Notes under the pieces: generated by a model
Told to the model about the DNA's origin: nothing
Seen by the model: only the letters and a program-made list of their open reading frames with translations
Database searches by the model: none
Part shown: positions 1-9,934 of the stretch, piece after piece
Position numbering within the stretch: the first letter of the stretch is position 1
Layout: the number at the start of each line of letters is the position of its first letter
Position numbers and translations under genes: made by a program
Assembly: GCF_022376445.1 (NCBI RefSeq)
Contig: NW_025954979.1
Coordinates: 1 to 64,000 of the forward strand
Direction: 5' to 3'
DNA length: 64,000 bases
Source: Fomitopsis serialis
Lineage: Eukaryota; Basidiomycota; Agaricomycetes; Polyporales; Fomitopsidaceae

Positions 1-1302
1 CCGGGAATCCATGAGTCAAGCACGAGTATGAACACATCGCCGATACCAAGAGACAAGAGCATCCGCAGGTGTTCCCTGGGTACAAGTTCCAACCGGTGAA
101 GAAGGAGGACAAGGAGAAACGCAAGGAAGAGGAGAAGGCTGAGAAGGCGAGAGTGAAGGAGGAGCTGAAGAAGGCCAAGTCGCGTCACGTACCGTACGTT
201 CAGCAGGATCTCTTCGTCCCGGGGCCGCCTCCCCAGCTCCCGCAACCGCCTTTTGTGCATCTCAACCACCCCTACCGCCCCGCGCTCTCCACCACTCTCG
301 GCCGCCTCGTCGCCGACCTGGACGCCCAGTCCCTTGTCTGTCGCTGGCGACTTCCCGGGGGAGGACGACGCGCAGGACGTGAAGATGTCCTTCCCTGGAC
401 GTCCGTCATGTTGCCGCCGACGGAGAAACGGCCACGGGCTGGGAAAGGAAAGCAACCTGCGTACGATTCACGCATGCCCCCGCCTCTCGTACCAAGCAAA
501 GTGTAGCCTGCGCCTGTGTCGCTCACGGCCGAGCGCATCTCGCCCCCCTGGGCCTCGAGTTCGCAGACTGTCGAGCTACCCATGGTGGACGCGTCGTCTG
601 CCTCAACATCCGCTCCCGCGGATGCTCCGAACATCGTAGTATCTGCAGCAGACTCAGGATCCTCGTCTGCGGAGCTGAAGGGAGAAGACTGCGATGGATG
701 TATCGAATGATACTGGACCGTCGAACATGGACCCCGACTATAGGTTCATGAACTCAACCCTTTTGGAGCTGATGGGGTACGTGTTTTTCTCGTCCACCAG
801 ACGCGTCGTGGCCTTCACTGATCGACGTGTGAGCTACAGGACATGATGCAGTCCGGCATGCCTTTGTCGGACCTCTGAGGGCTGGACTGTGTCCAACCGT
901 AGGCCCTGGACGACGGCTTCAGCGGCGCAAACGCCAATGCTACGGGGGGAGCCAGGAGAGTACGAGCTTACGCCTGTCCAAATGACGGAGTTCAACGTGT
1001 TCCCGCCGCCGGGCGCGAACATCGAGGTCGGCGTCATGACCGGGCCCCTGCGCACGCACTCGAGGAGGTCTACCTACGTGTTCGCGGAGCTGCTCGACGG
1101 GCTCGACTGGTCGACCATGTCTGGTGGATCGATCTTTGGCTCCTTGCAGAGCGAGGGTGCCGACGGGGAGGCGGGAGGAAGCGGAGACGGGATGGACATG
1201 GATGGGGTTGACGCGAACCCGATGCAGGAGCTGCGACGGAGCGTTGATCAGAACAGCCTTCGGTTTCAGGGGGGCTTCAGGCCGGGTTCTTGCTGTATGT
1301 GC
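1..1302 (+). CDS. HMG-box transcription factor, 3' part (partial, frame-broken)
   Basis: The window opens inside a gene whose N-terminal part lies off the left edge. Bases 20-130 encode the third helix and tail of an HMG box (KHEYEHIADTKRQEHP, then PGYKFQPVKKEDK), followed by a long Lys/Glu-rich helix. HMG-box proteins bend DNA in the minor groove; fungal members include mating-type and stress regulators. Low-complexity, Pro/Ser/Asp-rich pieces continue in different frames (516-710, then 889-1302, ending CCMC before a stop at 1303-1305), including MDPDYRFMNSTLLELMG at about 727. I infer one gene interrupted by several frame slips and perhaps introns. It could instead be a decaying copy, since a dead ARP2 fragment follows directly. 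The family call rests on the HMG tail alone. Confidence 0.55.
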
Positions 1303-1357
1303 TAGGTACGTCGGATGCCTAGCTTGCGCCGCCGTGCAGCCACTGATGCTTGAACGC

Positions 1358-2145
1358 AGGTCTCACTACTGGTGTGGTCGTCGACACCGGTGACGATTTC
1401 ACGATGGCTTCGCTCTACTGCATCTCACACGTTGGCTGAATATGGCTGGCCGGGACGTAACGCGGTATCTGATCAAGGTTCGGCTCATGCGAGGTACACG
1501 GTCGAACAAGCGGGTGACTTTAAGACTGTCCGAGAGATCCAGGAGAAGCTGTGCTATGTCAGGTGCGTGAAATCTGAAGAAAACCAGTCGGAAGCCATTG
1601 GACTCACCGTCAGCTACGATATGTACCTCGACATAAGACTATCGGAGGCAACAGTCCTCGTGGACGCAGTAAGTGCACGTCGATACGAGAGTTTGTGCGT
1701 CTGCTCACAGTGCGTCCAGCTGCTGAACGGCTGACTGATCAAGAGCGATTCGCAGCGATCTAGTGCATGTTCCGGCCACACCTCGTAGACGTTGAGCAAC
1801 CGGGCGTATCAATGATGCTCTTCCAGGCCATCCAGGATGCCGTATCGTGTCCTACGTGTACCATGGCCTGTGAAGCTGGCTGGAGAAGGACATGGACCAA
1901 CTCTACCTCATACAAGTGCTCGGCGGTGACCCGTCGCGCGACGGCTCAAGGTATGCTCCACACGTCCCGCGTATGATGGCTATGCCGAACGTCGAACGTC
2001 CTGATAATCCCTCATAGAAATCTAAGACTCACTGCGCAGAAAACGCATGGCGTTCCTCGGCGGTGTAGTGCTCGCAGACATCTTGAAGAATCAGGAAGGA
2101 TTCTGGGTATCGCACAGGGAGTCGTTCGGGCAGGCTCCGCTCGCT
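1358..2145 (+). pseudogene. Decayed fragment of actin-related protein 2 (ARP2)
   Basis: Pieces of Arp2, the actin-like subunit of the Arp2/3 complex, appear in order: [14 protein letters not shown] (1358), [12 protein letters not shown] (about 1441), [15 protein letters not shown] (about 1515), SYDMYLDIRLSEATVLVD (about 1612), CMFRPHLVDVEQPGVS (about 1764), LEKDMDQLYLIQVLGGDPSR (about 1883), RRKRMAFLGGVVLADILK (about 2037) and EGFWVSHRESFGQ. The match to Arp2, rather than actin, is specific at PHLVDVEQPG and QVLGGDPSR. The first half of the protein, including the start, is missing. About 20 residues are lost after the VDVEQPG block, in-frame stops are present (for example TAG at 1761-1763), and several frame changes occur. 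These go beyond the single-base slips seen elsewhere, so this is probably a true relic of a duplicated copy. Confidence 0.8.
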
Positions 2146-2447
2146 AGACAAGCTGACGGCGGGGTGAACGGTTCCGCGCGAACTGTGTTCCGTTCCAGCG
2201 CAGGTAGGTCATGTACGTAGCTCCCTAGTCAGCATCTCATGAGCGCTGACTCGCGACTGCGCTCACAGTTCAGTCAAGATACGCCATCTTCCCATATGGG
2301 GGTGGCGCCGACATGCACGAACACCACCTTGATGTGATTTCACTCAAACACGCCCGCCATTTGTGTTGCAAATCTGCATGAATCAGTATGCGAATGGATG
2401 CGAATGATGTCGTGAATGGACGCAAGTCGCTTCTTCGATTTACACGA

Positions 2448-2592
2448 GTGGAGGCGAATTGTCTTTGTGGGTGGAGCGAATTGTTTTGTGAGTAGGGCGA
2501 ATCATTTGGCGAGTAGGGGGCGAATCATTTGGCGAGTACGGGCGAATCGTTTATGGAATATGGGCGAATCGTTTGGCGAATCGCAAACGCGT
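2448..2592. repeat. Short imperfect tandem repeats built on GCGAATC-TTTGGCGAGTA
   Basis: Five to six imperfect copies of a unit of about 20-28 bp follow one another. The core is GGGCGAATCATTTGGCGAGT; two copies at 2497-2545 are nearly identical and the flanking ones are more diverged. There is no coding potential across the run. It is AT-poor satellite-like DNA in the gene-free stretch behind the ARP2 relic. Confidence 0.75.
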
Positions 2593-2611
2593 TTGACCGA
2601 CACAGAGAATT

Positions 2612-3066
2612 TCTGGCCGCCTAACATAGTGACGAACCATGCAGTATGTCAGGCTTCCGAACATCCATTCTGGGCTTTCCGTATTTGGCCGCCTTACATC
2701 ACGCCTTTTAGTGGGCCGAACATAGCACCTGCTAGGGTGCCGCAAATACATAATGCTCGGCCCACGTACATTGTCCTTACATCATAAATTATATCCGCTT
2801 TGTTCTGGGCCCGCACATGGCTTCTGGAAGGGCGTCGCGCATTGCGCGAGCATTGTCCTAACATGCTCAATGATCGACCTCTGCGCGGCCTCCTAACATG
2901 GCGACAAACACGACCAATGTCGTGTCACCTGACATGCGGTGTTTAGTCTGCAATGTGAGGGCCTCGAACAAAGAGCGTGACATTTCCACTTTTCGTCCAG
3001 TGTTAGGGGGCCTTAGTCCGCCGCTTACTAATCTACACGGTCTTCCAATGTTAGGCCAATGTTAGG
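2612..3066. repeat. Cluster of dispersed CC(T/G)AACAT / ATGTTAGG motifs
   Basis: The octamer CCTAACAT and close variants (CCGAACAT, CCTTACAT, CCTGACAT) recur roughly every 30-60 bp, and the reverse form ATGTTAGG appears twice within 11 bp near 3047-3066. About ten occurrences are visible. The stretch 2146-3382 holds no gene I can support. It may be the remains of a transposable element or a binding-site array. Confidence 0.5.
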
Positions 3067-3382
3067 CGCTGCCACAACCCAGTTTGTCCCCAGTGAGTAA
3101 GTTGGCGGTGAGGTCGCTGACCCGCACGACGCAGTGGCGGCGTTTGTGCGCAAGCGCGCTGCAACTGTCAGTCAGATGACGTGGGCGGGGTAAAGGGCGT
3201 CTAAATAGCATCCACATTCGGCGAGGGTTCGGCGCCAGGCACCTCGGTCGACTCGGGTTGAGGGATCGATTCCTGTGCAGCTTCAAGTTGGGAGAATCGG
3301 AACATTGTGGACTGCGTGGTTGACGACTCTTTCGCTCTTGCAAGTCCTCGTTCAGCCTCAACTGACCTTCCAAAAGCACACC

Positions 3383-5349
3383 ATGGATAATGCTCTTCGG
3401 CAAGCTAGGGCCAACTTTAGCTGGGGGTCGGCCTTCACTTTCGCTGTCCCGATAGTGGTGTCCCTCGTGGCAAACTACGCTGCTTCAAAGTTGAAGCTGA
3501 AGCCAGAGCCCCCGCCCGCTCTCTACCTGCCTGTCTTGAAGGACAATGGGTTCACCCCGAGAACGTACCCGGTGACGTATCGTCTGGACCCAGTCGAGTT
3601 TCAGAACTACGAGCGGGTGCTGAATGCCACCACAAACGTTCCCGATACGACGGCTGTCTTATTGAATTGGGCACGCTTCCCGAATGTCCTGCTCATCACC
3701 ACTCTGTTATGTGGATCTTGGCTGGACGACACAATCGCAGGAGTCGTCATATGGAACAACAGTCCGAAAATCTTGACATACGAAGTGAGCGCGTTCTCCA
3801 CTCGCCCACACTGGTCAGCCGTCTAAATGCTCCCTTCCAGGATTTCAAACATACTGGGTGTCCAAAAGATAAACTTCACATCCATAATGCCCCGGGGAAC
3901 GCATATTTCCAGGGCCGCTTTTTGGGATGTGCGGCAGCCAAGACTCCATACTGCTACATACAGGTGAACGCGTGCCATCGCGTCCTGCTGCATCTACGAC
4001 ACTCACGTGTGACTGTCATAGGACGACGACTACCTTGTTCGTGCAGAAATCATAAGGTCTCTGCGCGCTCGCGTCGCCGACGCGGATGACCCCCACACGA
4101 TTCACCTGCTTCCATCCCATGAACACCTGTCAAGCTCTCTGCGTGAGATCCACGTCCAGAAGCCCGACCTGTCGTACCTCTCCGATATTCATACTTCCTT
4201 CGCATGGCTGGGGCACGGCACTATGATGCATCGCTCCAGGGCAGAGGAGTTCCTCTCCTTGATGCGCTACCTGCGTGCCTCGCCCGATGAACTACAGATG
4301 GCCGACAACTATTTCACCATCCTGAGCAACCGTGTACCGGAAATTTGGTTCGACCAAAGCTTTGAGCTCGGCGGTGGAAACGCATTCACAGTCGGAGATG
4401 AAGGGCACCAACGGAACGCGAAGCATATTGTCCGTCTATCCTCCTTCGTGCTTGAGATCGCAAGACTCATCAGCCGGTCGGCCACTAGCTCAGGGCGACG
4501 CAATACTTAGATTCGCTTGCGCGGTGTGGAGCAGCCTCGTGTGACCCTGGTGCTCAGGCAAAACCAGCAAGGATGACAGTCCCCTACGTGTCGTTAGCTG
4601 ACACCCCGCCCCGGTCCCGATGGACTCGTGCAGCATGCAGTGGTGCCTCCTGCATCGTGGAAACCAATATCAGACTGCTCCCAGACTCGGCTGTCCACAC
4701 TGCGGATAGCGTGGAGAAGGTACTCACGGTAGAGGACCAGAACCTCGCACTTTTGGGGACCGCCGGCAAACAAGAGTACGAAGATCATCCGCTGTCGCAC
4801 GCTGTAGACACCCGTCCAGATACGGCATTCCGGAGCTTCGCTAGTGAGTGATCACTATTCATCGGGTCCGAAGGAGTTACGAACAGTCGACACGTTTGCA
4901 GATGGCCGTGCGGGCGATATTGTCGTCTTGGACATTCTCGGAGATATCAGCGATGCACATGGATGGCAAGCTGTCGAGATGGTCTGGCTAGTCGACGCAG
5001 ATACCGAGGAGATCTTGCACGCGAGCACTTTCGAGTCTTCGGTAGACAACGAGAACTGGGTAAGTTGAAACCCTCGCCGTCTCGGAGTTTTGCACTGAAT
5101 ATAATTATCGCATAGCGGCAAGCAGTGCACCGACCCGTCTGTGACGACGTGACAACATCAAGACTCGACGAGAACGATGACTTCGGGAAGGCACACCAAC
5201 GTGAATGCAGCGTCCAGGTCATCCTTACGTCGAATGATCTGCATCTGCGTGCGACTGGGCGATATTTCCGAGCCAAACTTCAAGAGGATAGACAGCAGCC
5301 TTGGGTGATCTTCGAAATCTGGCTGAGAGGACTGTCATTACCGCGCTGA
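3383..5349 (+). CDS. Glycosyltransferase-like single-pass membrane protein
   Basis: Modelled exons: 3383-3784, 3841-3963, 4022-4429, 4489-4843, 4902-5059, 5116-5349, giving 559 residues with no frame break. The start at 3383 sits in ACCATGG and is chosen over the upstream in-frame ATG at 3275. Residues about 15-35 form a signal anchor (FTFAVPIVVSLVANYAA). The body has TAVLLNWARFPNV, VVIWNNSP and a Q-DDDYLV motif at the exon 2/3 join, the kind of acidic motif that binds metal and nucleotide sugar in glycosyltransferases. The pattern of two short motifs before the DDD, then FAWLGHGTMMHRS and ADNYFTILSNRVPEIWFDQ, is a conserved fungal family as far as I recall. A C-terminal beta-rich stretch could be an accessory domain. 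The substrate is unknown; Golgi location is inferred. Confidence 0.65.
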
Positions 5350-5913
5350 ATGTGAAGTACAGTACATCTTGTCGCGTTCACTCAAAAGTCTTTGCCTCCT
5401 CGAGAGGCTATTTTTATTCATTTTAATTGCACATACCCTTGAACAAGACAGCTCGATGCTGTCCGCACTAGGTTCAGTGTCACTCAACAGTCGGACTCGT
5501 ACAACTGATGTACTGACCGTCGGCACGTCTTCGGCCGGCCTAGAACGAGGAATTATAAGCACGATGTATTCTTCCATGATTTCCTCTACGAAGGAATTCG
5601 AAAGGCGTCCACAGACCTTCCAGTCAATATTTCAATGTTCATTCACATTTACCGACCTACTGCGAATCTTTGAAGGACGTACTCCTGCAGTACAAGACAC
5701 TAGGGCGCTTCTGCACGCTCGTTTAGGAAAGGCGGCCATGCACGGCTCGCCTGAGTAAGTAAAGCCCCACCAAAACCTTCTGAATCTCAGTCACTGTGAG
5801 TCTGACCTAAGCCGGCAGCGCCGCATCGCATGCAAGACAGAATCTTGGTCTGTAACGTCCATTTGGTCGCTATTGAGACTACCTAGCTGCGTAGACAGGC
5901 TGTCCTCACTAGC
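5350..5913. other. Intergenic region upstream of the MoaA-MoaC gene
   Basis: A 129-codon open frame (5369-5758) is present, but its composition and lack of recognisable motifs give no support for a gene. Nothing else seen. Confidence 0.5.
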
Positions 5914-8333
5914 ATGCTCCGTGGATGTCGCCTTCAGTCAAACCGCACCTCCGTGGGACCCGCCTTGGGCCTTAGGCCGAATCGTGGTTTCAAGTCCACA
6001 TCAGTTGGTAGGCTGGCACAGGAAATCTCCGGTAGCGCTTTGGTGCGGACCCGGGCTAAGGCATGTCGAGAACTCGGCAGCGGCGATACTGAAACTAACA
6101 ATCGTAGCGATGTAGGAGAATCTCGCGCAGATAGACTCGGAGCGGCCCTTTTCGCCTTTCTGGTGGACACATTTCGGAGAAGACACAACTACCTACGGAT
6201 CTCGCTGACAGAGAAATGCAATCTACGATGTGCGTCCTTGTAGGAACATGCTAGACCACAGAAAGCTGATACAGTGATCTTGCACAGGCTTCTACTGCAT
6301 GCCAAGCGAAGGCGTCGAACTGTCTCCCCGAGAACATATCCTCACAGACGATGAAGTGATCCGGCTTGCTAAGCTGTTTGTGCAAAGCGGAGTCACAAAG
6401 ATTCGGTTGACTGGGGGCGAGCCGACAGTTAGGAAAGGTCTTGGCGACATTATATGTGAGCACTGCTTGCCTCGGGGTTCTGAAGCACGGACGCATCTCA
6501 ATACCTATCTAGCCCGATTGAATGAACTGCGGGAGTTCGGGCTCGAATCCATAGGCATGACCAGCAATGGCATCGCCCTGGCACGCCGACTGCCCTCGCT
6601 CGTCGAAAACGGGCTAACGCATCTCAACTTAAGGTGACAATTCGAAATTGCCACATCTGCCAGGCACCCCGATGACTGACGCAGCGTCCATTGTAGCTTG
6701 GACACCCTCGACCCCTTTAAGTTCGAGATAATGACCCGCCGACGAGGTCACGAAGTCGTACTTCGTAGTCTAGATGCCGCTCTTGCATCAGGCTTGCAGT
6801 CTGTGAAGCTCAACGTCGTGATCGTGCAAGGCCTGAATGATCACGAGGCGCTTGATTTCTTAGAACTCACCAGGGATAGGGATCTTTCGGTCCGGTTCAT
6901 TGAGTTCATGCCTTTCACAGGTAATGGTCTTGCAGTTTCGCTCTGTTGCACGGCTCGACTCAAGCAATCGGTTTCAGGTAACAAGTGGGATAGACGCAAG
7001 ATGGTCCGTCAACCGAATTGCTGGCTCGCATCCGGCTACGACATCCGGACGTTTGAAGGCCCCAGATGAACTGAACGAACCGCCGCTCCTACATGATACC
7101 TGGAACAAGGGTAGCTTTGGTTTCATCAGCAGCATGTCCGACCACTTCTGCGGCTCGTGCAATCGCTTGAGACTCACTGCGGATGGTCAGATCAAGGTAT
7201 GTGCTACTTGCATTTTACAGCCTACCATCTGTCTTATGGTCCGTTGACTTGACTTGACTTGTCAGGTTTGTCTGTTCGACGCCAAGGAGATCTCGTTGCG
7301 CGATCGCATGCGAGAAGGGTCCACAGACGAAGAACTGCTCCAGACCATAGGTTTCGCTGTTCAGGGCAAGAAGGAGAAGCATGCGGGAATGGAAGATATA
7401 GACGTTGTGACGAACAGGCCCATGATTCTCATTGGAGGTTGAGTCTCTTCCTCTCTGCCAACGTTGGTTTTTGGCTCCTGCCTGTCCAGTGCCGTGCTGA
7501 TCCGTACGCTCATAGCAAGCGTCAAAGTCGACGTGACTCCGTGCCGAGGCGTATCGCCATCGCACAAGCACAGGCCAACTCTATTCCAACCGAGAATCGG
7601 CTCGTTGAGACCGCGCTCCCTGGCCGCCCACTCATTCAGTACCAAAGTCCCCTCATCGCCAGATCTCGGAGGCTCCAAACCACGGCTCACACACCTGGAT
7701 GACTCCGGCAAGGCATCCATGGTGGATGTTTCAATAAAGAACCCACGAAACGCCGCGCAGTAGCCACAGGACGAATTTACATCCCGGCGGTAGCTTATGA
7801 ATTGGCAACTGCAACTTACGCGTCGTCGGACTCGGAAGAGCCTATCACCGCGGAACGGCTATCCCCCTTGAGAAGGCGAAAGCTAAAGCCCGATCGAAAG
7901 GCGACGTGTTCATGGTGGCCAAACTGGCCGCCATCATGGGATGCAAGCGGACGTCCGATCTAATACCCCTCTGCCACCCCTTGCAGCTCTCTGATATCGC
8001 CGTCACGCTGCATGCGGAAGTACACCGATCAGCTTCCGGATCCTCAGGGCCAGACGTACAACACCACCCCGCAGCAGTCTCAGATTCCGATGTCGGAACC
8101 ATGTGTCAAAGACGCGGGGTAGATCGGACCAGTTCAGTATTCTCTGTCGTGCGGAAGTGGCTTGCGAGGGCAAGACCGGAGTGGAGATGGAAGCTTTGAC
8201 GGCAGTGTCGATCGGCCTTCTCACCGTCTGGGACATGTTGAAGGCTGTGGCCGGAAAAGAGATGACAATCGGAGATATTGTCGTGTCCAGCAAAGAGGGT
8301 GGTAAAAGCGGTGATTTCCATAGAGTTCAGTAG
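5914..8333 (+). CDS. cnxABC: Molybdenum cofactor biosynthesis protein, MoaA-MoaC fusion (MOCS1/CnxABC type)
   Basis: MoaA (GTP 3',8-cyclase) and MoaC (cPMP synthase) together turn GTP into cyclic pyranopterin monophosphate, the first step of Moco synthesis. Exons: 5914-6229, 6288-6455, 6513-6633, 6697-6920, 6978-7196, 7266-7437, 7516-8333. The radical-SAM cluster motif C-NLR-C-FY-C spans intron 1, [15 protein letters not shown] follows, and the C-terminal Fe-S motif is [15 protein letters not shown]. MoaC starts near [16 protein letters not shown] and has [24 protein letters not shown] and [11 protein letters not shown] at the end. If exon 6 is not spliced, MoaA ends in IGG-stop at 7440-7442. 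Five single-base slips (two in MoaA near 7003 and 7054; three in MoaC near 7748, 7848 and 8020-8120) break the frame; adding five bases makes 2043 nt, or 680 residues. Confidence 0.88.
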
Positions 8334-8702
8334 CAGATGTTAACACCTATCTTTCTCCGCCGCCACGACGACTGTACGAAAGACACTTGATGGACACCAT
8401 GAGCTGTTGCATCCGTTTCGGCATTACGGGGGAACGCCGCAGCTTGCCATCAGTGCTCTCGCATGAATTGAATGTACGCTAGGCCTTAGGGCGATATGCG
8501 TCGACCGCCGCGGACCAATTGTATGTAGCAAGTTTCATGTCTACGACTGAACGGCGAACAGGACCACCCCAGCTCTGCAAACATCACGATGGCGAATCAA
8601 GATAGTCTATTCATTGTTTCGATGGAGGGGCTTATAAATAACCGTGTGTGACTAGGTAAGATATACAATATGCGATTTTGCAAGAGTGCGGCTGAGGATG
8701 CG
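8334..8702. other. Convergent intergenic region
   Basis: Lies between the 3' ends of the MoaA-MoaC gene and the GNAT gene. No gene or RNA signature seen. Confidence 0.5.
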
Positions 8703-9934
8703 TCAGAATGTGAGACGAGTACGAAATATGCGGTTAGAATGGGTGCTACGGATACATGGTTCAGATAGCGTTCCAGCCGGTAGCATTATATGAGGCGATA
8801 AGTTAGGAGGGCGTTCACCAGTGTCCTCTATGAGTCCCGACAACCCGAGTTCGAGAGAGTCCTCGATGCGCTCAGACTTGTCTTTGCCGCACAAACCGGC
8901 GTACCCGACCCGATCGTAGACGCGCTGTGCGGTGTTATCATGTCCAACGTACAGGACTACGCAATCTCTGCCGCAATCAAATAGCCTATTGCTTCATCAG
9001 CTCCGACGAGGACGGTGAACGTGTCTTTGCCGCATACCTCCCGGTGACTTCACGCACGAGAAACTCGGCGCATCCGTGTCTGCGCCAGGCGGGTGTAGTG
9101 TACACTTTTGTGATGGCAGACACGCGCTGCGAGTTACGCGTGACAGCGCATATGGTGGCGATGTCACCATCGGCGTCGTATACCCAAACCTGGGCTTTCA
9201 TAATGAGTTCGCGTGCTTCTATCCTCGCCCGTTCAATCGACAGCGGAAAGAACACCTGCCACCAAAACGCCGCATTAGCCTATGATCTGCACCGGCGAAC
9301 TTCGGAAGGGTCTCACACTATCATCGGCAAATTCCTTGCACAGTCGTGCAACTGCTTCCAGATCGCGAGGCTTCGCTTTTCGCAGCGCATGCCCCTGCGG
9401 CAGTTGCGCGTTCGAGGCCTGGTAGATGCTCGGTTCGCAGTAAGAGAAGTGGGCTGCATAGAGAGGTTCCCGCTCAACAAGGAAGCCCGTCAACGACGAC
9501 CAACGCCGTGCAAAGGTTTGACGAGCTGAGTCATGCCGAAGACGGAGTATACGCGTCAGGAGGCACGCACATCCGTAGGTGCTCGGTCAACTGAGTGATG
9601 CGGGGGGCGAGCCAGTCAGAAGGGAGAGCGCCGGGTCGCCGGGGCGTCCAGAGGAAGATGGGATAGTCGCCCAAGGACCAGTTGAGGCAGGAAAGGACGA
9701 GGTCGAGTGCTAGGTGGCCGTTTGGAGTAAAACTCCATAACGTCAACCAGAAGGACCGTCATTCCGATGTGGGGAGGAACTCGAACGCTCGAGGTTCTGG
9801 AGAAACCTCTGCGAATCCGAGTCGGACCATAAGGGGAGAACGCCAAGTGCGGTCTCAGCACTGACTCCCTTCAGAGCATGAGCAAGGACAATATTGGCAG
9901 ACCTTCGCGACGGCACAGAGTAGGATATGTGCAT
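8703..9934 (-). CDS. GNAT-fold N-acetyltransferase (FR47-like)
   Basis: Exons (minus strand): 9934-9317, 9255-9038, 8967-8703. The N-terminal half (MHISYSVPSRRSANIVLAHA, then NGHLALDLVLSCLNW and GDYPIFLWTP) is a fungal-type helper region. The C-terminal half is the acetyl-CoA fold: VWVYDADGDIATICAVTRNS, then VYTTPAWRRHGCAEFLVREV, which contains the pyrophosphate-binding R-RR-G-A loop of motif A, then VVLYVGHDNTAQRVYDRVGY, motif B. Both introns are supported by the protein continuing across them (DDS/VFFPLS and VTGR/DCVV). Three single-base slips, near 9740, 9545 and 9511, break the frame; with them added back, the length is 1104 nt, or 367 residues. The acetylated substrate is unknown. Confidence 0.8.

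Noticed and set aside
6505..8333. Programmed ribosomal frameshifting in MoaA-MoaC and MetAP2
   Set aside because: The slips are many, lack a shared slippery heptamer, and occur in unrelated conserved genes; missing bases explain them better.
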